The notes beneath the pieces are model-generated. The model saw nothing but the letters and a program-made list of their open reading frames with translations. It was not told the origin of the DNA and did not search any database. Shown in pieces: positions 31,044-40,652 of a stretch of DNA of 64,000 nucleotides. A program made the translations under genes and the position numbers. How positions within the stretch are numbered: the stretch's first letter is position 1; every line of letters begins with the position of its first letter. The DNA is from Paraburkholderia largidicola (GTDB lineage: Bacteria; Pseudomonadota; Gammaproteobacteria; Burkholderiales; Burkholderiaceae): positions 2,604,001 to 2,668,000 of the forward strand of contig NZ_AP023175.1 in NCBI RefSeq assembly GCF_013426895.1, read 5' to 3'.

Positions 31044-32633
31044 TCAGGTGTTTGCGGGATCTTTCAGATTCACGCGAACCGGGCCGCCTATGCTGTTGAA
31101 GATGAGGTCGCCGTTCGGCGCGTACTGGATGATTGCGTAAGCGCCGTTGCCGAGATTGTCTTTGCCGAACTCGACGCGCTGTACGGTTTTGCCGGTGTTC
31201 CAGTCAAGACCTGTCAACTCCCAGCCAGTCTTTTTGTAATAGCCGTTCACGAAGACGATACCCGATGCAGAACTGACGCTCGGTACCATGCTGATCGAGA
31301 TCACATCGCTTCTCGTCCAGACCGAATGCCAGCGATGTGTTTTCGGGTCCCATTCGAAACGCTCGGTACCGTGGCCCGGCTGGTTGACGGGGCCAAGCGC
31401 CAGTACGTCGACGAGTTTGTCCTTCTCGCCGGATTCCGAAATGTTGTTGACTACAAAGGCGCCATAGCCGTTCACGACGACAGACTGTTCGGTTTGAATG
31501 AATTTCGGCAGTGGCGTCAATCCAGCCGTCACGGCGATCTGGCCTGCTATGCGGTTCGACTTCGCGCCAGCTGGTGCTTTCCAGCCGGTGGGGATTTCAT
31601 TGCGCCAGAACGCGACCAGATGCGTGCGATTTGCGCCGTCGGTGATCACGACGAGCTGGTCCTGATCCCGTCCGAATCCCATCAGCGTGGGGGTGGAGCC
31701 CGTGCCATTGCCGAGCTTGATGGTTGGCGGCTGCTCGCCGGTGTCGTACGGCGACGTCCAGGCGCCATCCGCCGCGTCGGAGGAGAGCTTCGTCCCGGTC
31801 CAGACCAGCTTGTGCATCATCTTGTTCGACGCAATGTAGATGCCGTTCTGATCGTCGATCGCAAATGAGTTGGTGACGACCTCACCCGGTGCGAGGCGTA
31901 TCGTTTGCGCGTTGCCTTCAAGAGACCGGTCAAGAACACTCACGGTGAAATTGGACGCGACGACGAGCTTTCCGTCATACGTGACGCCAGTGCCGACCAG
32001 GTACGCGTCCGGACCGATAATCGAACGCATATTGATGGTCTTGATGACTTTTATCCCTGCGGACGGGTTCTTATCATCGACCAGGCTGAATTTCGTCAGG
32101 AAGCCGTCGGCGGTGTTGTAGAACACGTCGTTGTTCTTGTCGACGACCGAATAGACACCATTCACCGCGCGCGTCCAGTCGAGGCCATAGATATCAGTCA
32201 CTGCTTTTTGCACTTGTGCAGCATTGGTGAAATGCTGACCCAAAACCTTGTCGTGCATCTGTGCGGAGATGATTTTCTGGCCTGGCGCCGCCATACGGGC
32301 GACTTCCTTGAACTCGCCATTCGACACGTCGATGTAGGTGACACCTTCACTCGACACTCCCCACATATAAGACGGAGAAGTCGATGCGAGCGTCATGATG
32401 TTGACGGGACCCGCGACAATCCGCTTTTCCTTCCGCAGATCGACCTTGAACGTGCCGCGCGGAACGGCATACGGAAAGGAATCGCTCTGGGATGGATCGA
32501 AATGGGTAATGGCATATTTTTCTGCCGCCAGATAAGGATTGGGTTTCGGGTTGGCTGAGAGGTCTTGCGCAAGGAGAGCGAATGCAGGGATGAGAGTAGC
32601 GATACCAGCCAACAAACGGAAACGTTTCGACAT
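31044..32633 (-). CDS. Secreted protein of unknown function, possible beta-propeller
   Basis: Exported protein of 529 residues with a Sec signal peptide (cleavage near LSANP, residues 25-28). The mature part contains repeated short strands with Gly/Asp turns (for example VYSVVDKNNDVFYNTADG, YIDVSNGEF, FAIDDQNGIYIASNKMMHKL), which suggests a propeller of the quinoprotein or SMP-30 kind, but no catalytic motif is recognised. AAGGAT precedes the ATG. The upstream neighbour is a decayed transposase, and the downstream one is an SphA-like outer-membrane protein with which it could form an uptake or binding pair. Function unknown. Confidence 0.65.
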   Translation of the reverse strand: MSKRFRLLAGIATLIPAFALLAQDLSANPKPNPYLAAEKYAITHFDPSQSDSFPYAVPRGTFKVDLRKEKRIVAGPVNIMTLASTSPSYMWGVSSEGVTYIDVSNGEFKEVARMAAPGQKIISAQMHDKVLGQHFTNAAQVQKAVTDIYGLDWTRAVNGVYSVVDKNNDVFYNTADGFLTKFSLVDDKNPSAGIKVIKTINMRSIIGPDAYLVGTGVTYDGKLVVASNFTVSVLDRSLEGNAQTIRLAPGEVVTNSFAIDDQNGIYIASNKMMHKLVWTGTKLSSDAADGAWTSPYDTGEQPPTIKLGNGTGSTPTLMGFGRDQDQLVVITDGANRTHLVAFWRNEIPTGWKAPAGAKSNRIAGQIAVTAGLTPLPKFIQTEQSVVVNGYGAFVVNNISESGEKDKLVDVLALGPVNQPGHGTERFEWDPKTHRWHSVWTRSDVISISMVPSVSSASGIVFVNGYYKKTGWELTGLDWNTGKTVQRVEFGKDNLGNGAYAIIQYAPNGDLIFNSIGGPVRVNLKDPANT

Positions 32634-32773
32634 TAATTATCCTTTATCACGGAACTGCGATCATCCATCGAAATGAGGGAGGGGTTGTTGCTTACATTTT
32701 CAAAAGAAGATGCTCCATGTAGTGATAGAGAGCGTTGACAAGGGGGCCAAACACAGACGAACGACGCAGTGCA

Positions 32774-34024
32774 TCACGCGCCAGGTTCCGGGTACATTGA
32801 GAGTCTTCGGGACGCAAGGTCCCGCTCACTCGCCAGTCGCTCTCCGAGACGGAAGCCATACGAGGCCGTGCATAGCGTGGCGTGGTGATGAAATCCTCTC
32901 CAGCCGCGGCCCGAATAATGATCAAGGCCGAAATCCTGACGAAGTTCCTCGTGATCCCGATCGGTGCGCCAGTGGTAATGTGCCGCTGCGACGAGTTCAC
33001 TGATCGACGTGTCCTCTGGCAGTGTCGACAACCAGTATCTGACGGGTTCCGGTTCGCCCACTGGCCACTTCAATAGCAGCCACTGCAGCGGCTGCAATCG
33101 CGTCCAGCATGCGTAGTTGTCGGCATACTGCACCCGCGCCACGCCAAACCGGCTGCTTCTCAGATTTCCGTTTCCTTCTCGCCAGTTGATCGTCTGCAAC
33201 ATGTGCGCCGGCAATTCCATGGCGAGCGCCCTGACACTGACGGGGTAGTGCGCGGCCGTACGCCATGTCTGTGCGCCTGTGCGTCCCGCGTCCCTGTATC
33301 CCGTCGACGGTGGTGTTTCGGCTTGCGTGCGCCAGACGCGTGCTTGCGACGTGACACCCAGTACGTATGGCAGCCCGAGGTCGATCAAGCCTTGCCTGAA
33401 GTCCGGATCCATGCCGTAGCTGACATCAGCGAGCACAGGGCGTGAAGGCGTTCCTGCGGCCAGTAGTCTTTCGATCTGTTGAAGCGCCAGTGTGGGTCTG
33501 CTCGCAAATTGCACTTCGGTGGGGACGCCTGCCTTTCTGCGCCGGATTGGATCGTCGGCCCAAGCGCGCGGCAGATACAGCCGCCAGCCGACAGGCAGAC
33601 TGGCGCTTTCGCAGGCCAGCGAAACACTCACGGCAATTTGACATTTGTCATATCTGGCCGATGCTCCGTGATGTTGTCTCGCGACGCCCACTGGCTGACT
33701 GCCACGCTTCGGAAAGGTGTTGCAGCCGATGACCCACCAGCCACTGCGGGACAAGCCCGTCATCCGCGGGGTCACCCAGCGGGCGATCTGTCTTAGCAGT
33801 TCTTCATCGCACCATGGAGCTCTGGCCACGAAATGATGCAGCGCCTGACGCATTGCTGCTGCACGCGCGGGTTGCAGATCCTCCGCAATGGCATTCGTGC
33901 TCTTTCGTTCCAACGGGCGCATCAGTCCCGTGCAATAGTCACGCAGCCCGGCAATATGATGCTTGTGCCGGAATCCTTGAGAAAGATGTTCCAGGTATTC
34001 ATCAAACCGTTGAGATGTACTCAT
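32774..34024 (-). pseudogene. IS701-type transposase, catalytic aspartate lost
   Basis: A 416-residue frame clearly related to DDE transposases of the IS701/IS4-like group: CQIAVSVSLA, LADVSYGMD with the second Asp, and RTDRDHEELRQDFGLDH with the Glu, then GRGWRGFHHHATLC. The first catalytic site, normally IDDTAFPK, reads IGCNTFPK (Gly100-Cys101-Asn102), so the first Asp is gone. No stop codon interrupts it, but the enzyme should be inactive. I found no convincing terminal inverted repeats or target duplication, so the element is probably an old remnant. Confidence 0.75.
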
Positions 34025-34243
34025 TGCATTGAGATAGCTTCGTTGGACGCCAGATGTTTCAGTCGCATCATCGAAAGGCTGCGTGAGTGAATCTGCATAT
34101 GCAGTGGGACTGCTGAGGTAATTCCCGGCATATCAGTCAGCGCTATGCGGCAGCATTGGGTTTTGAATTCAAGGGTGCGGAAAGCGTCAAAGTGAGACCC
34201 GGATAGCTTGACGTTCGAGTGATGCGTCTGCATGAGGCGAACG

Positions 34244-34257
34244 TGACATTCCTGTCA
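34244..34257 (+). promoter_or_regulatory. CusR/CopR-like box before the response regulator
   Basis: TGACATTCCTGTCA is a perfect inverted repeat TGACA-N4-TGTCA, the same architecture as the copper boxes of CusR/CopR-type regulators. It lies about 135 bp before the response-regulator start, fitting autoregulation. The rest of 34025-34391 holds no gene. Confidence 0.55.
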
Positions 34258-34391
34258 TGTTTGACGCGGAGCAAGGCTCGAGGAAACCCGCAAAGCAGGG
34301 GCGGCCTTCCAAGGAAACTTTCGCTTTGCTATCGTTGTGCGCCTTCCGGAGGGTCTTCGGACCGAAAGTGATTCAAACGAGGTAACAGGTA

Positions 34392-35066
34392 ATGCGAATT
34401 CTGATTGTCGAAGACGAAGGCATGACGGGCTTATATCTACGCAAGGGCTTGACGGAAGCGGGGTATGTCGCCGACTGGGTGGAGGACGGCATTTCCGGGC
34501 AGCACCAGGCTGAAACGGAGGACTATGATCTGCTCATCGTGGATGTCATGCTGCCAGGGCAAGACGGGTGGACACTGCTGCAGAATCTCAGGCGCAGCAA
34601 ATCGACACCGGTTCTCTTTCTCACCGCGAGAGACGACGTGGGAGACCGGATCCGCGGGCTGGAACTCGGCGCCGATGATTACCTCGCGAAACCCTTCGAC
34701 TTTGTCGAACTGACTGCGCGCGTAAAGTCGATCCTTCGCCGCACGCGGTCGCAGGATTCGAACACGCTGCGTGTGTCCGACCTGGAACTCGATCTCACAC
34801 GTCGTAAAGCCACGAGACAGGGGAAAGTCATTCTGTTGACGGCAAAAGAGTTCGCGCTGCTGTGGCTTTTGATGCGGTGCGAAGGAGAAATTCTGCCGCG
34901 CGCGATCATTGCGTCAAAGGTGTGGGACATGAATTTCAGCAGCGACACGAACGTGGTGGATTCGGCTATCCGGCGCCTGCGCTCCAAACTGGACGACCCT
35001 TTCGAATCCAAGCTGATTCATACCGTCAGGGGCATGGGCTATGTTCTGGAAGTCCGAAATACGTAA
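34392..35066 (+). CDS. OmpR-family response regulator, heavy-metal type
   Basis: Two-component regulator of 224 residues: receiver domain with acidic pocket (VEDEG), phosphorylated Asp51 in [12 protein letters not shown], Thr in LFLTARDD and Lys in LAKPF, then a winged-helix domain ending in [14 protein letters not shown]. The sequence resembles CusR/CopR/IrlR-type metal regulators. The partner kinase is at 35316, separated by 249 bp without a convincing gene. The metal, probably copper or another soft metal, cannot be told. Confidence 0.9.
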   Translation: MRILIVEDEGMTGLYLRKGLTEAGYVADWVEDGISGQHQAETEDYDLLIVDVMLPGQDGWTLLQNLRRSKSTPVLFLTARDDVGDRIRGLELGADDYLAKPFDFVELTARVKSILRRTRSQDSNTLRVSDLELDLTRRKATRQGKVILLTAKEFALLWLLMRCEGEILPRAIIASKVWDMNFSSDTNVVDSAIRRLRSKLDDPFESKLIHTVRGMGYVLEVRNT

Positions 35067-35315
35067 CTGGACGATCTGCTCATGAATCACGCATGGGAAA
35101 CTGCAAAAGATGCGTCGTGCGGACTACCGCGCGCCTGACAGGTATCGGGATTTTTTGTGTTTTCTCAAAGTTGTCCCTGTTGCCGGCGTGCTTAATCACA
35201 TGGCGACAACGGGTACAGTACTATGCTCTCGTCGACAGCGCGGAGGTCGCGGATCGAACTCTGAGGTGGATGGCATGCGCATTCTGCTCGTTGCAATAGC
35301 CGGCGTCAGCTAATC

Positions 35316-36737
35316 ATGCTTCGTTATTTGCCGGGTAGCCTGCGTGTAAGGCTCACCGCGCTGATCGTTTTCCATGCATCGGTTGCGTTCGCGATCAGCG
35401 GATTCGCAGTCTATGAAGCGATGATGAGCCGTGTCGAAGCCAATGCGGCCGAACAGATGGAAGACGTGATGTCGGCACTCGATGCTCACCTCTCCGGGCT
35501 GAAATCGACGGCAGAGATCAGCCGTAATCCCGATGTCTGGAAGGAGCATGTGCATGGGCGCGAGTACATGGCATTTGCTATCTTCGACATGACGGGCAAG
35601 GCCGTACTGGCGACGCGAGGTTTTCGTGACTACTCGCGGGTTCTGGACGTACAGACGCCTCACAATCCTGTCAGTCTTTCCACACCCACTACCGCGTTAC
35701 GATATCTCGTGACCATCGTGCCGCTTGGCGTGCACGACAAGGCTGCCGTTCGTGTCGTCGTACAGTACGACAGCAATGAAGAGCGAGAGTTGGTAAGGTC
35801 GAACATCGAGACCCTCTTTATCACGGAGATGGTCGGAATTCTGCTCGCGGCCATCTCGACTTATGGCGTAACGATGCTCGGGTTGAGCCCTCTGAGCCGC
35901 GTTGTCACACGAGCCGAGGAGATGTCGATCAACCGTCTCAGGCAACCTTTGCCGAAGCTCGCCAACTCGGGTGAATTGCTGGAACTGGGGCAGGCGTTCA
36001 ACGGCATGCTGGCGCGTCTGGACGACGCGTTCACACGCTTGAACGAGTTCTCCTCGAATCTCGCACATGATCTGCGCACTCCGCTCACGAACTTGCGGGC
36101 AGCGGCTCAGTTTGCGCTCGCGCAATCACGTGCTGCGCCCGAATACCGCGAAGTCATTGAATCGAGCCTAAGCGAATACGAGCGCTTGTCCCGAATGATC
36201 GACGACATGCTTTTTCTCGCGCGCGCCGAGCGGGCTGACCTGGTGTTGTCGATCCGCGAGTTCGACGCGGCGGCGGAAGCAGGTCACGTCGTTGGCTTTT
36301 ACGAATCGCTGGCACGAGCGTCGAATATCACTATCGATATCCGTGGAGAGGGGTTCATCTATGCCGACCTGTTGTTGTATCAGCGCGCGGTTAGCAATTT
36401 GCTCGCTAATTCGATCGCGTACGCGCCGCGCCATTCGACGATCGACGTCGAATGTCGGGAGGAACCGGGTGCGGTAATGGTTCTGTTGACCGACCGTGGT
36501 CCAGGCGTTGCACCGCCCCATGCGGAACGAATCTTCGAACGTTTCTATCGCACCGGGCAAGCCCGCCAAAACGACATCTCCAGCGGAGCAGGACTCGGGC
36601 TTGCCATCGTCAAATCAATCATGGATTTGCACCGCGGATCGTGCGGTGTGAAAAGTGATCCCGCTATCGGCACGACGTTCTGGTTGCGGTTTGTGTCACA
36701 GGAAGAGCCGACGGGCGCACCCTCGCGAAAAGCCTAA
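35316..36737 (+). CDS. Heavy-metal-type sensor histidine kinase
   Basis: Inner-membrane kinase of 473 residues: first helix at about residues 12-32, periplasmic sensor domain to about 168, second helix 169-190, HAMP linker, dimerisation helix with the phospho-accepting His251 (SSNLAHDLRTPLTNL), and the HATPase domain with N box (LLANSIAYAP), DRGPGV and [11 protein letters not shown]. Presumed partner of the regulator at 34392. It is a paralogue of the kinase at 40653: both share the sensor region, including an XVRVVVQYD block before the second helix. Confidence 0.9.
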   Translation: MLRYLPGSLRVRLTALIVFHASVAFAISGFAVYEAMMSRVEANAAEQMEDVMSALDAHLSGLKSTAEISRNPDVWKEHVHGREYMAFAIFDMTGKAVLATRGFRDYSRVLDVQTPHNPVSLSTPTTALRYLVTIVPLGVHDKAAVRVVVQYDSNEERELVRSNIETLFITEMVGILLAAISTYGVTMLGLSPLSRVVTRAEEMSINRLRQPLPKLANSGELLELGQAFNGMLARLDDAFTRLNEFSSNLAHDLRTPLTNLRAAAQFALAQSRAAPEYREVIESSLSEYERLSRMIDDMLFLARAERADLVLSIREFDAAAEAGHVVGFYESLARASNITIDIRGEGFIYADLLLYQRAVSNLLANSIAYAPRHSTIDVECREEPGAVMVLLTDRGPGVAPPHAERIFERFYRTGQARQNDISSGAGLGLAIVKSIMDLHRGSCGVKSDPAIGTTFWLRFVSQEEPTGAPSRKA

Positions 36738-37033
36738 GCAGGTTTTGACATTATTGATCCGCGCGCGAATCATCAGGCGTGGTTTCCGGGAGACATAAAC
36801 AATAAAGAGAACTCGATGTCTTGGCGCATCACGGGCTTTTTATTTCATTGAAAACAATCTTCTATGCGTATTGGTCAGATAACCGTTCTTTTTCTGAAAT
36901 CAACTGTAGTGCCGTGCTAAAGCGGAAGTGCTTCAAATCGATGGAATACTTTGGAATCTGACTCGTCAGATCACCGATTGCTTTTGCTGTTCCGGCGGTC
37001 GGGGAGATTTCCATGTACCTAGGAGTTTGAAGC

Positions 37034-38194
37034 ATGAAACAACATATTATTCTTGCCTGTGCGGTATGTACCTTTGCCGTGAGTGCGCATGCGCAAAGCA
37101 GCGTGACCCTTTACGGCTCAATCGACGCAGGGATCACCTACGCGAACAACGTCGGCGGGAAGAGTGTCTGGCAGCAGGGTAGCGGCAACCTGTCGGACAA
37201 CTACTTTGGCTTGCGCGGTGCCGAGGATCTCGGCGGCGGCCTGAAGGCCATCTTTACGATGGAGAGCGGCTTCGATCTGAACAACGGCGGCTTCCATAAC
37301 AGCGACGATGTTTTCAACCGGCAGGCTTTCGTCGGTCTGAAGAGTGACCAGTACGGCGCTGTGACGCTGGGCCGTCAATACGATTCGACCTCGGAGTATC
37401 TCGGACCGCTGTCGGCGGCAGGCGGAGGCTTCGGAAACAATCTCGCCGGTCACCCGTTCGACAACGACAACCTCGCGCAGACGGTCTCGACCAAAAATGC
37501 CATCAAGTACACAAGCTCGAACTATGCGGGCATGCAGGTCGGTGCCATGTATGGCTTCAGCAACGACGCGAACGGCTTTGCCAACGGCCGCACGTGGAGC
37601 CTTGGCGCCAGGTACGGTACCGGTCCGTTGAACGTCGCGGCCGGTTACACGCAGTCGAACAATTCAGGCGGACTCGGGGCGCCGAACAGCGCAGCGTCGG
37701 CGAGCCAGAACATTTCGGCCACGCTTCAGCGCACGTATGGTCTGGGCGCAACCTATGCATTCGGTCCTGCACAGGTCGGGCTCGTGTGGACGCACTCACA
37801 GCTCGACGGTCTCGCAAGCCTCTCGAGTGGCGGTGCTGCATTGCCCGGTCTCACGGGGATGAACCTGCACCTCGACAACTATGAAATCAACGGCCAATAC
37901 CGTGTTACGCCGGCGCTGGCGGTCGTCAGTTCCTACACGTTCACCGACGGCACAGTGACGGGCAACAGCAGCGGCAATTCTCCGAAGTGGCACACATTCG
38001 TTCTGGGTACGGACTATTCGCTCAGCAAGCGTACCGACGTGTACCTGGCCGGCGTGTACCAGCACGCTTCGGGCTCGCTTGGTTATGACGCGAACGGTAA
38101 CGGCATCACGAACGTGGCATCCATCAATATGCTGACACCGTCGTCGACCAACAACCAGGTTGCGGCAACGATCGGGTTGCGTCACCGCTTCTGA
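37034..38194 (+). CDS. Gram-negative porin (OmpC/Omp38-like)
   Basis: Trimeric outer-membrane porin of 386 residues, a type abundant in Burkholderiaceae. The signal peptide ends at AHAQ (about residue 21), followed by SSVTLYGSIDAGITY, the first barrel strand; GLRGAEDLGGGLKAIFTMESGF is also typical; the protein ends in the assembly signal LRHRF with a C-terminal Phe. AGGAG lies 8-12 bp before the ATG. A hairpin (GGGCAG.TGACGC / GCGTC.TCTGCCC) at 38207-38235 follows. It is downstream of a metal-type two-component system, which may control it; that is inference. Confidence 0.93.
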   Translation: MKQHIILACAVCTFAVSAHAQSSVTLYGSIDAGITYANNVGGKSVWQQGSGNLSDNYFGLRGAEDLGGGLKAIFTMESGFDLNNGGFHNSDDVFNRQAFVGLKSDQYGAVTLGRQYDSTSEYLGPLSAAGGGFGNNLAGHPFDNDNLAQTVSTKNAIKYTSSNYAGMQVGAMYGFSNDANGFANGRTWSLGARYGTGPLNVAAGYTQSNNSGGLGAPNSAASASQNISATLQRTYGLGATYAFGPAQVGLVWTHSQLDGLASLSSGGAALPGLTGMNLHLDNYEINGQYRVTPALAVVSSYTFTDGTVTGNSSGNSPKWHTFVLGTDYSLSKRTDVYLAGVYQHASGSLGYDANGNGITNVASINMLTPSSTNNQVAATIGLRHRF

Positions 38195-38206
38195 TCGGCG
38201 CTGATC

Positions 38207-38235
38207 GGGCAGATGACGCAATGCGTCGTCTGCCC
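38207..38235 (+). terminator. Hairpin after the porin gene
   Basis: Near-perfect stem GGGCAGATGACGC / GCGTCGTCTGCCC with a tiny loop, 12 bp after the porin stop; no T-run follows, so termination is probable but not certain. Confidence 0.5.
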
Positions 38236-38475
38236 TACGTGTGACCGACTTCGCCGATCGTCCTTCCGTGTCCCATGGTTGGACCGCGGTGGCGAAGGCT
38301 CGCTTGTCAAAGCGAGGTGACGTTAGCAGACAGAATGCGCGAAGCAATGCGCACGATGCGACGTGTGCGGAAGCGTCTTTCAGCGCGTGGAAATGAAACC
38401 GGGTCGCGCGCGTACGGGACTGCGCTGAAGAGTGCGGTATGCATGTGTCGGCACATGCATACCGCAACGACGGAA

Positions 38476-39228
38476 TTAAAAGCGGTACGCTAGACCAACC
38501 GATCCGAAGAGGGCAGCCTTGTGTTCCACGACGGGGCTGTCGGCTGCGTCACCCACCAGGCTCGACACGCCCAGCACGGCTGCCGTGCTCCAATGCGGGT
38601 TGATCTGGTGTTTCCAGGTGACGCTTGCATCAACCCCCTTGATACCCGCTGAAGGCGAATATGCGGCGAGCCTCGACTGGCTGGCGACTGACTCCTGCCC
38701 GGTCACGCCGAAATAGGTGTTCATATAGTCTTCGTTACCGAAAGTCGCACCCACGGCCAGATGAACCGTGTTCTTCGGCGTGGCCAAAGCGGTGTAACCG
38801 CCCGTGAGACGGACTTTCAGACCATATCCGTCGTGCGTCGCCTGCAGGGCGTTGAGCGACGCGCGCCATCTGCCGTGACGCCAATCGACGAAAGCGCCAA
38901 GGCGGGCCGTGTTGGAAATGTCATCGGTTCCTGCCAGGCGGGAGGAATCGTCAGCATCCCGCCCGAAGTCGAACTGCGCGATCAAACCTGTCGAAAATCC
39001 AGCCCCGATCGGATAGCGTATTCCGGCTGAGAGACCGGAAACAAAAAAGAGCCCATTGTCATAGGCGAACACAGGCAGAGGCAGTGCGCGGTACGATGCC
39101 GCGCCGTCGTATTTGGGCATGACGTTGACTTGTGCGCCAAGCGAGGCCTCGGCCGGGTAGGCGGGGCTGGATGGGATTGCCATGGCTGCGCCAATGGTTA
39201 GCGCCGCTGCGACGTGAAGATATCGCAT
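38476..39228 (-). CDS. MipA/OmpV family outer-membrane protein
   Basis: Outer-membrane protein of 250 residues with a signal peptide ending about AYPAEA (residue 27). Family landmarks are LGAQVNVMPKYDGAASYRALPLPVFAYDNG, cut here to its core, the FGVTGQES block and the C-terminal LAYRF strand with a terminal Phe. MipA proteins interact with lytic transglycosylases or serve as stress-induced barrels. AAGGAA precedes the ATG. Metal-responsive two-component systems often sit next to such genes, so it may belong to the nearby kinase regulon; this is inferred. Confidence 0.85.
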   Translation of the reverse strand: MRYLHVAAALTIGAAMAIPSSPAYPAEASLGAQVNVMPKYDGAASYRALPLPVFAYDNGLFFVSGLSAGIRYPIGAGFSTGLIAQFDFGRDADDSSRLAGTDDISNTARLGAFVDWRHGRWRASLNALQATHDGYGLKVRLTGGYTALATPKNTVHLAVGATFGNEDYMNTYFGVTGQESVASQSRLAAYSPSAGIKGVDASVTWKHQINPHWSTAAVLGVSSLVGDAADSPVVEHKAALFGSVGLAYRF

Positions 39229-40000
39229 GAATAATTCCTTGAATGATCGACCTGATGGGTCAGGGCTGACAATTGCGCCAGGACGTCTGGCGGCTATGTC
39301 GGGTGCGAAGTTCTTGTAGATCGGCTTCGTCAGGGGCGTAACAACTGCGGTGTTGGCATGCGCTTGAACGCAAGGTCGATGCGCTGTCGCGGAGAACAGC
39401 CGTGACAGAGAGCAGTGTTGAAGGCCTGGAAGGTCAAACGTCGTTGGTGGCTCTTAAAAATTGAATTGGTGAGTGAAGTTACTGATCATGATCTGGCGTC
39501 TTTAAGAAAAGAAAAAATGTGACCTTAATGAGTAGGCATGCTTATCAATGATTGATTGAGTAAGACGAGAATTTAATTGCCAGGAATTTTTACTCTACCG
39601 TCGTTCTAAAGAAAACACCGTCCAGATTGGTCATTTCTCGAACTCGAGTTGTCGTTTGAATAACGGAATTTATGTTGAATCAAAGATTTGATTCATGCTT
39701 GAAGTTGAAGCCGAGACTCGTGATACAAAAAGCCTTTTAGTCTTCGTTTTGGACCCTATGAAGCAACGGGGAGAATCGGGCATCGTGTGGTTATGCCGCC
39801 TATAGCCGAGCCGACGATGCCCACACGAAGCGAACCCAAGGCGAAATTCACTGGAACCCTCCGAGGCGGGGAAACTGGAAGTGATCGCGTCGGTGATGTC
39901 AGGCGAGAACGGAAGGTCGACTGACGTGTGCCCCTTGACTCGATATCGAAGCAAAGCCGGCTGATAGACCTCGTTATCAGAATCCCTTTAGAACAGGAAA
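39229..40000. other. Gene-free 772-bp intergenic stretch, AT-rich centre
   Basis: No convincing coding frame. The part from about 39440 to 39730 is visibly richer in A and T than the surrounding sequence. It holds a 20-base palindrome at 39676-39695. The minus-strand frames across it lack a ribosome site and family resemblance. It may be a regulatory or xenogeneic remnant. Confidence 0.6.
39676..39695. promoter_or_regulatory. 20-bp palindrome, possible operator
   Basis: TGAATCAAAGATTTGATTCA: two perfect 9-base arms around a GA centre, in the AT-rich gap upstream of the secreted-protein/orphan-kinase pair. It could be a binding site for a dimeric regulator; no T-run follows it. Confidence 0.4.
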
Positions 40001-40630
40001 ATGCGGATGAATAAAGCAGCAACTCTGGCAGTGGCAGTCATCGTGAGCGTTGGAATGACATCATGGGCGAGTGCGCAGACCGCTCAAGCCGCTCGAACCG
40101 CTTCAGGCACGCAAGAGCAATCCGCACTCGCCACGCGCGTACAGTCGCTTCTCGCGAAAGCGTCCCCGGTGGAGATCAGGGCCAAAATATCGGATATCGA
40201 CCGGGCTTCGCGCATCATGACGTTGCATGGGAAGAAGGGGCACGACATCGACGTCGCGATCGGGCCGCAGGTCGACAATTTCGATCAGCTTCGGGTGGGC
40301 GACGACGTCGAAGTGCTCTACAAAAACGCACTGCTGGTGTCTGCCGACAAGGTCGGAGACGCGGACAAGGGCATTCGCAAACGCGTTGATTCGAGCGTGT
40401 ATCAGTCGACACCGTCGGGATACAGCGCCGCGCGCCAGGTCGAGGTTCAGGCGACGGTGCTGCATATGGACGCGAAAAAGCGCGAGGTGCGGTTGCGTGG
40501 CGCCTATCGGACCGTTACGCTCGTAGTCGGTCCCGATATCGATTTCAAGACTTTAACAGTGGGCGATACCGTTCACGCCGTATTCGTGTCGGCCTATGCG
40601 ACGCGAGTGACGCCAATTAATGCACGTTGA
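40001..40630 (+). CDS. Secreted protein with two tandem copies of a small domain
   Basis: Exported protein of 209 residues with a Sec signal peptide (cleavage near ASAQ, residue 26). The mature part has two related blocks of about 60 residues: [19 protein letters not shown]...[20 protein letters not shown] and [19 protein letters not shown]...[19 protein letters not shown]. The pattern V-(V/I)-D-x-x-x-R-x-(V/M)-x-L...VGD resembles OB-fold-like DUF5666-type proteins. It ends 22 bp before the start chosen for the orphan kinase, or overlaps an alternative start at 40620, so the two are probably co-transcribed. It could be a periplasmic partner of that kinase. Confidence 0.65.
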   Translation: MRMNKAATLAVAVIVSVGMTSWASAQTAQAARTASGTQEQSALATRVQSLLAKASPVEIRAKISDIDRASRIMTLHGKKGHDIDVAIGPQVDNFDQLRVGDDVEVLYKNALLVSADKVGDADKGIRKRVDSSVYQSTPSGYSAARQVEVQATVLHMDAKKREVRLRGAYRTVTLVVGPDIDFKTLTVGDTVHAVFVSAYATRVTPINAR

Positions 40631-40652
40631 TGCGCGTTGGCGTGCGAAACCG

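Noticed and set aside
30876..31868. 330-codon plus-strand frame opposite the secreted protein
   Set aside because: The minus-strand frame has a signal peptide and ribosome site; this one has neither.
35110..35313. Small gene between response regulator and kinase
   Set aside because: Several short frames cross this gap but none has a convincing ribosome site, signal peptide or recognisable family.
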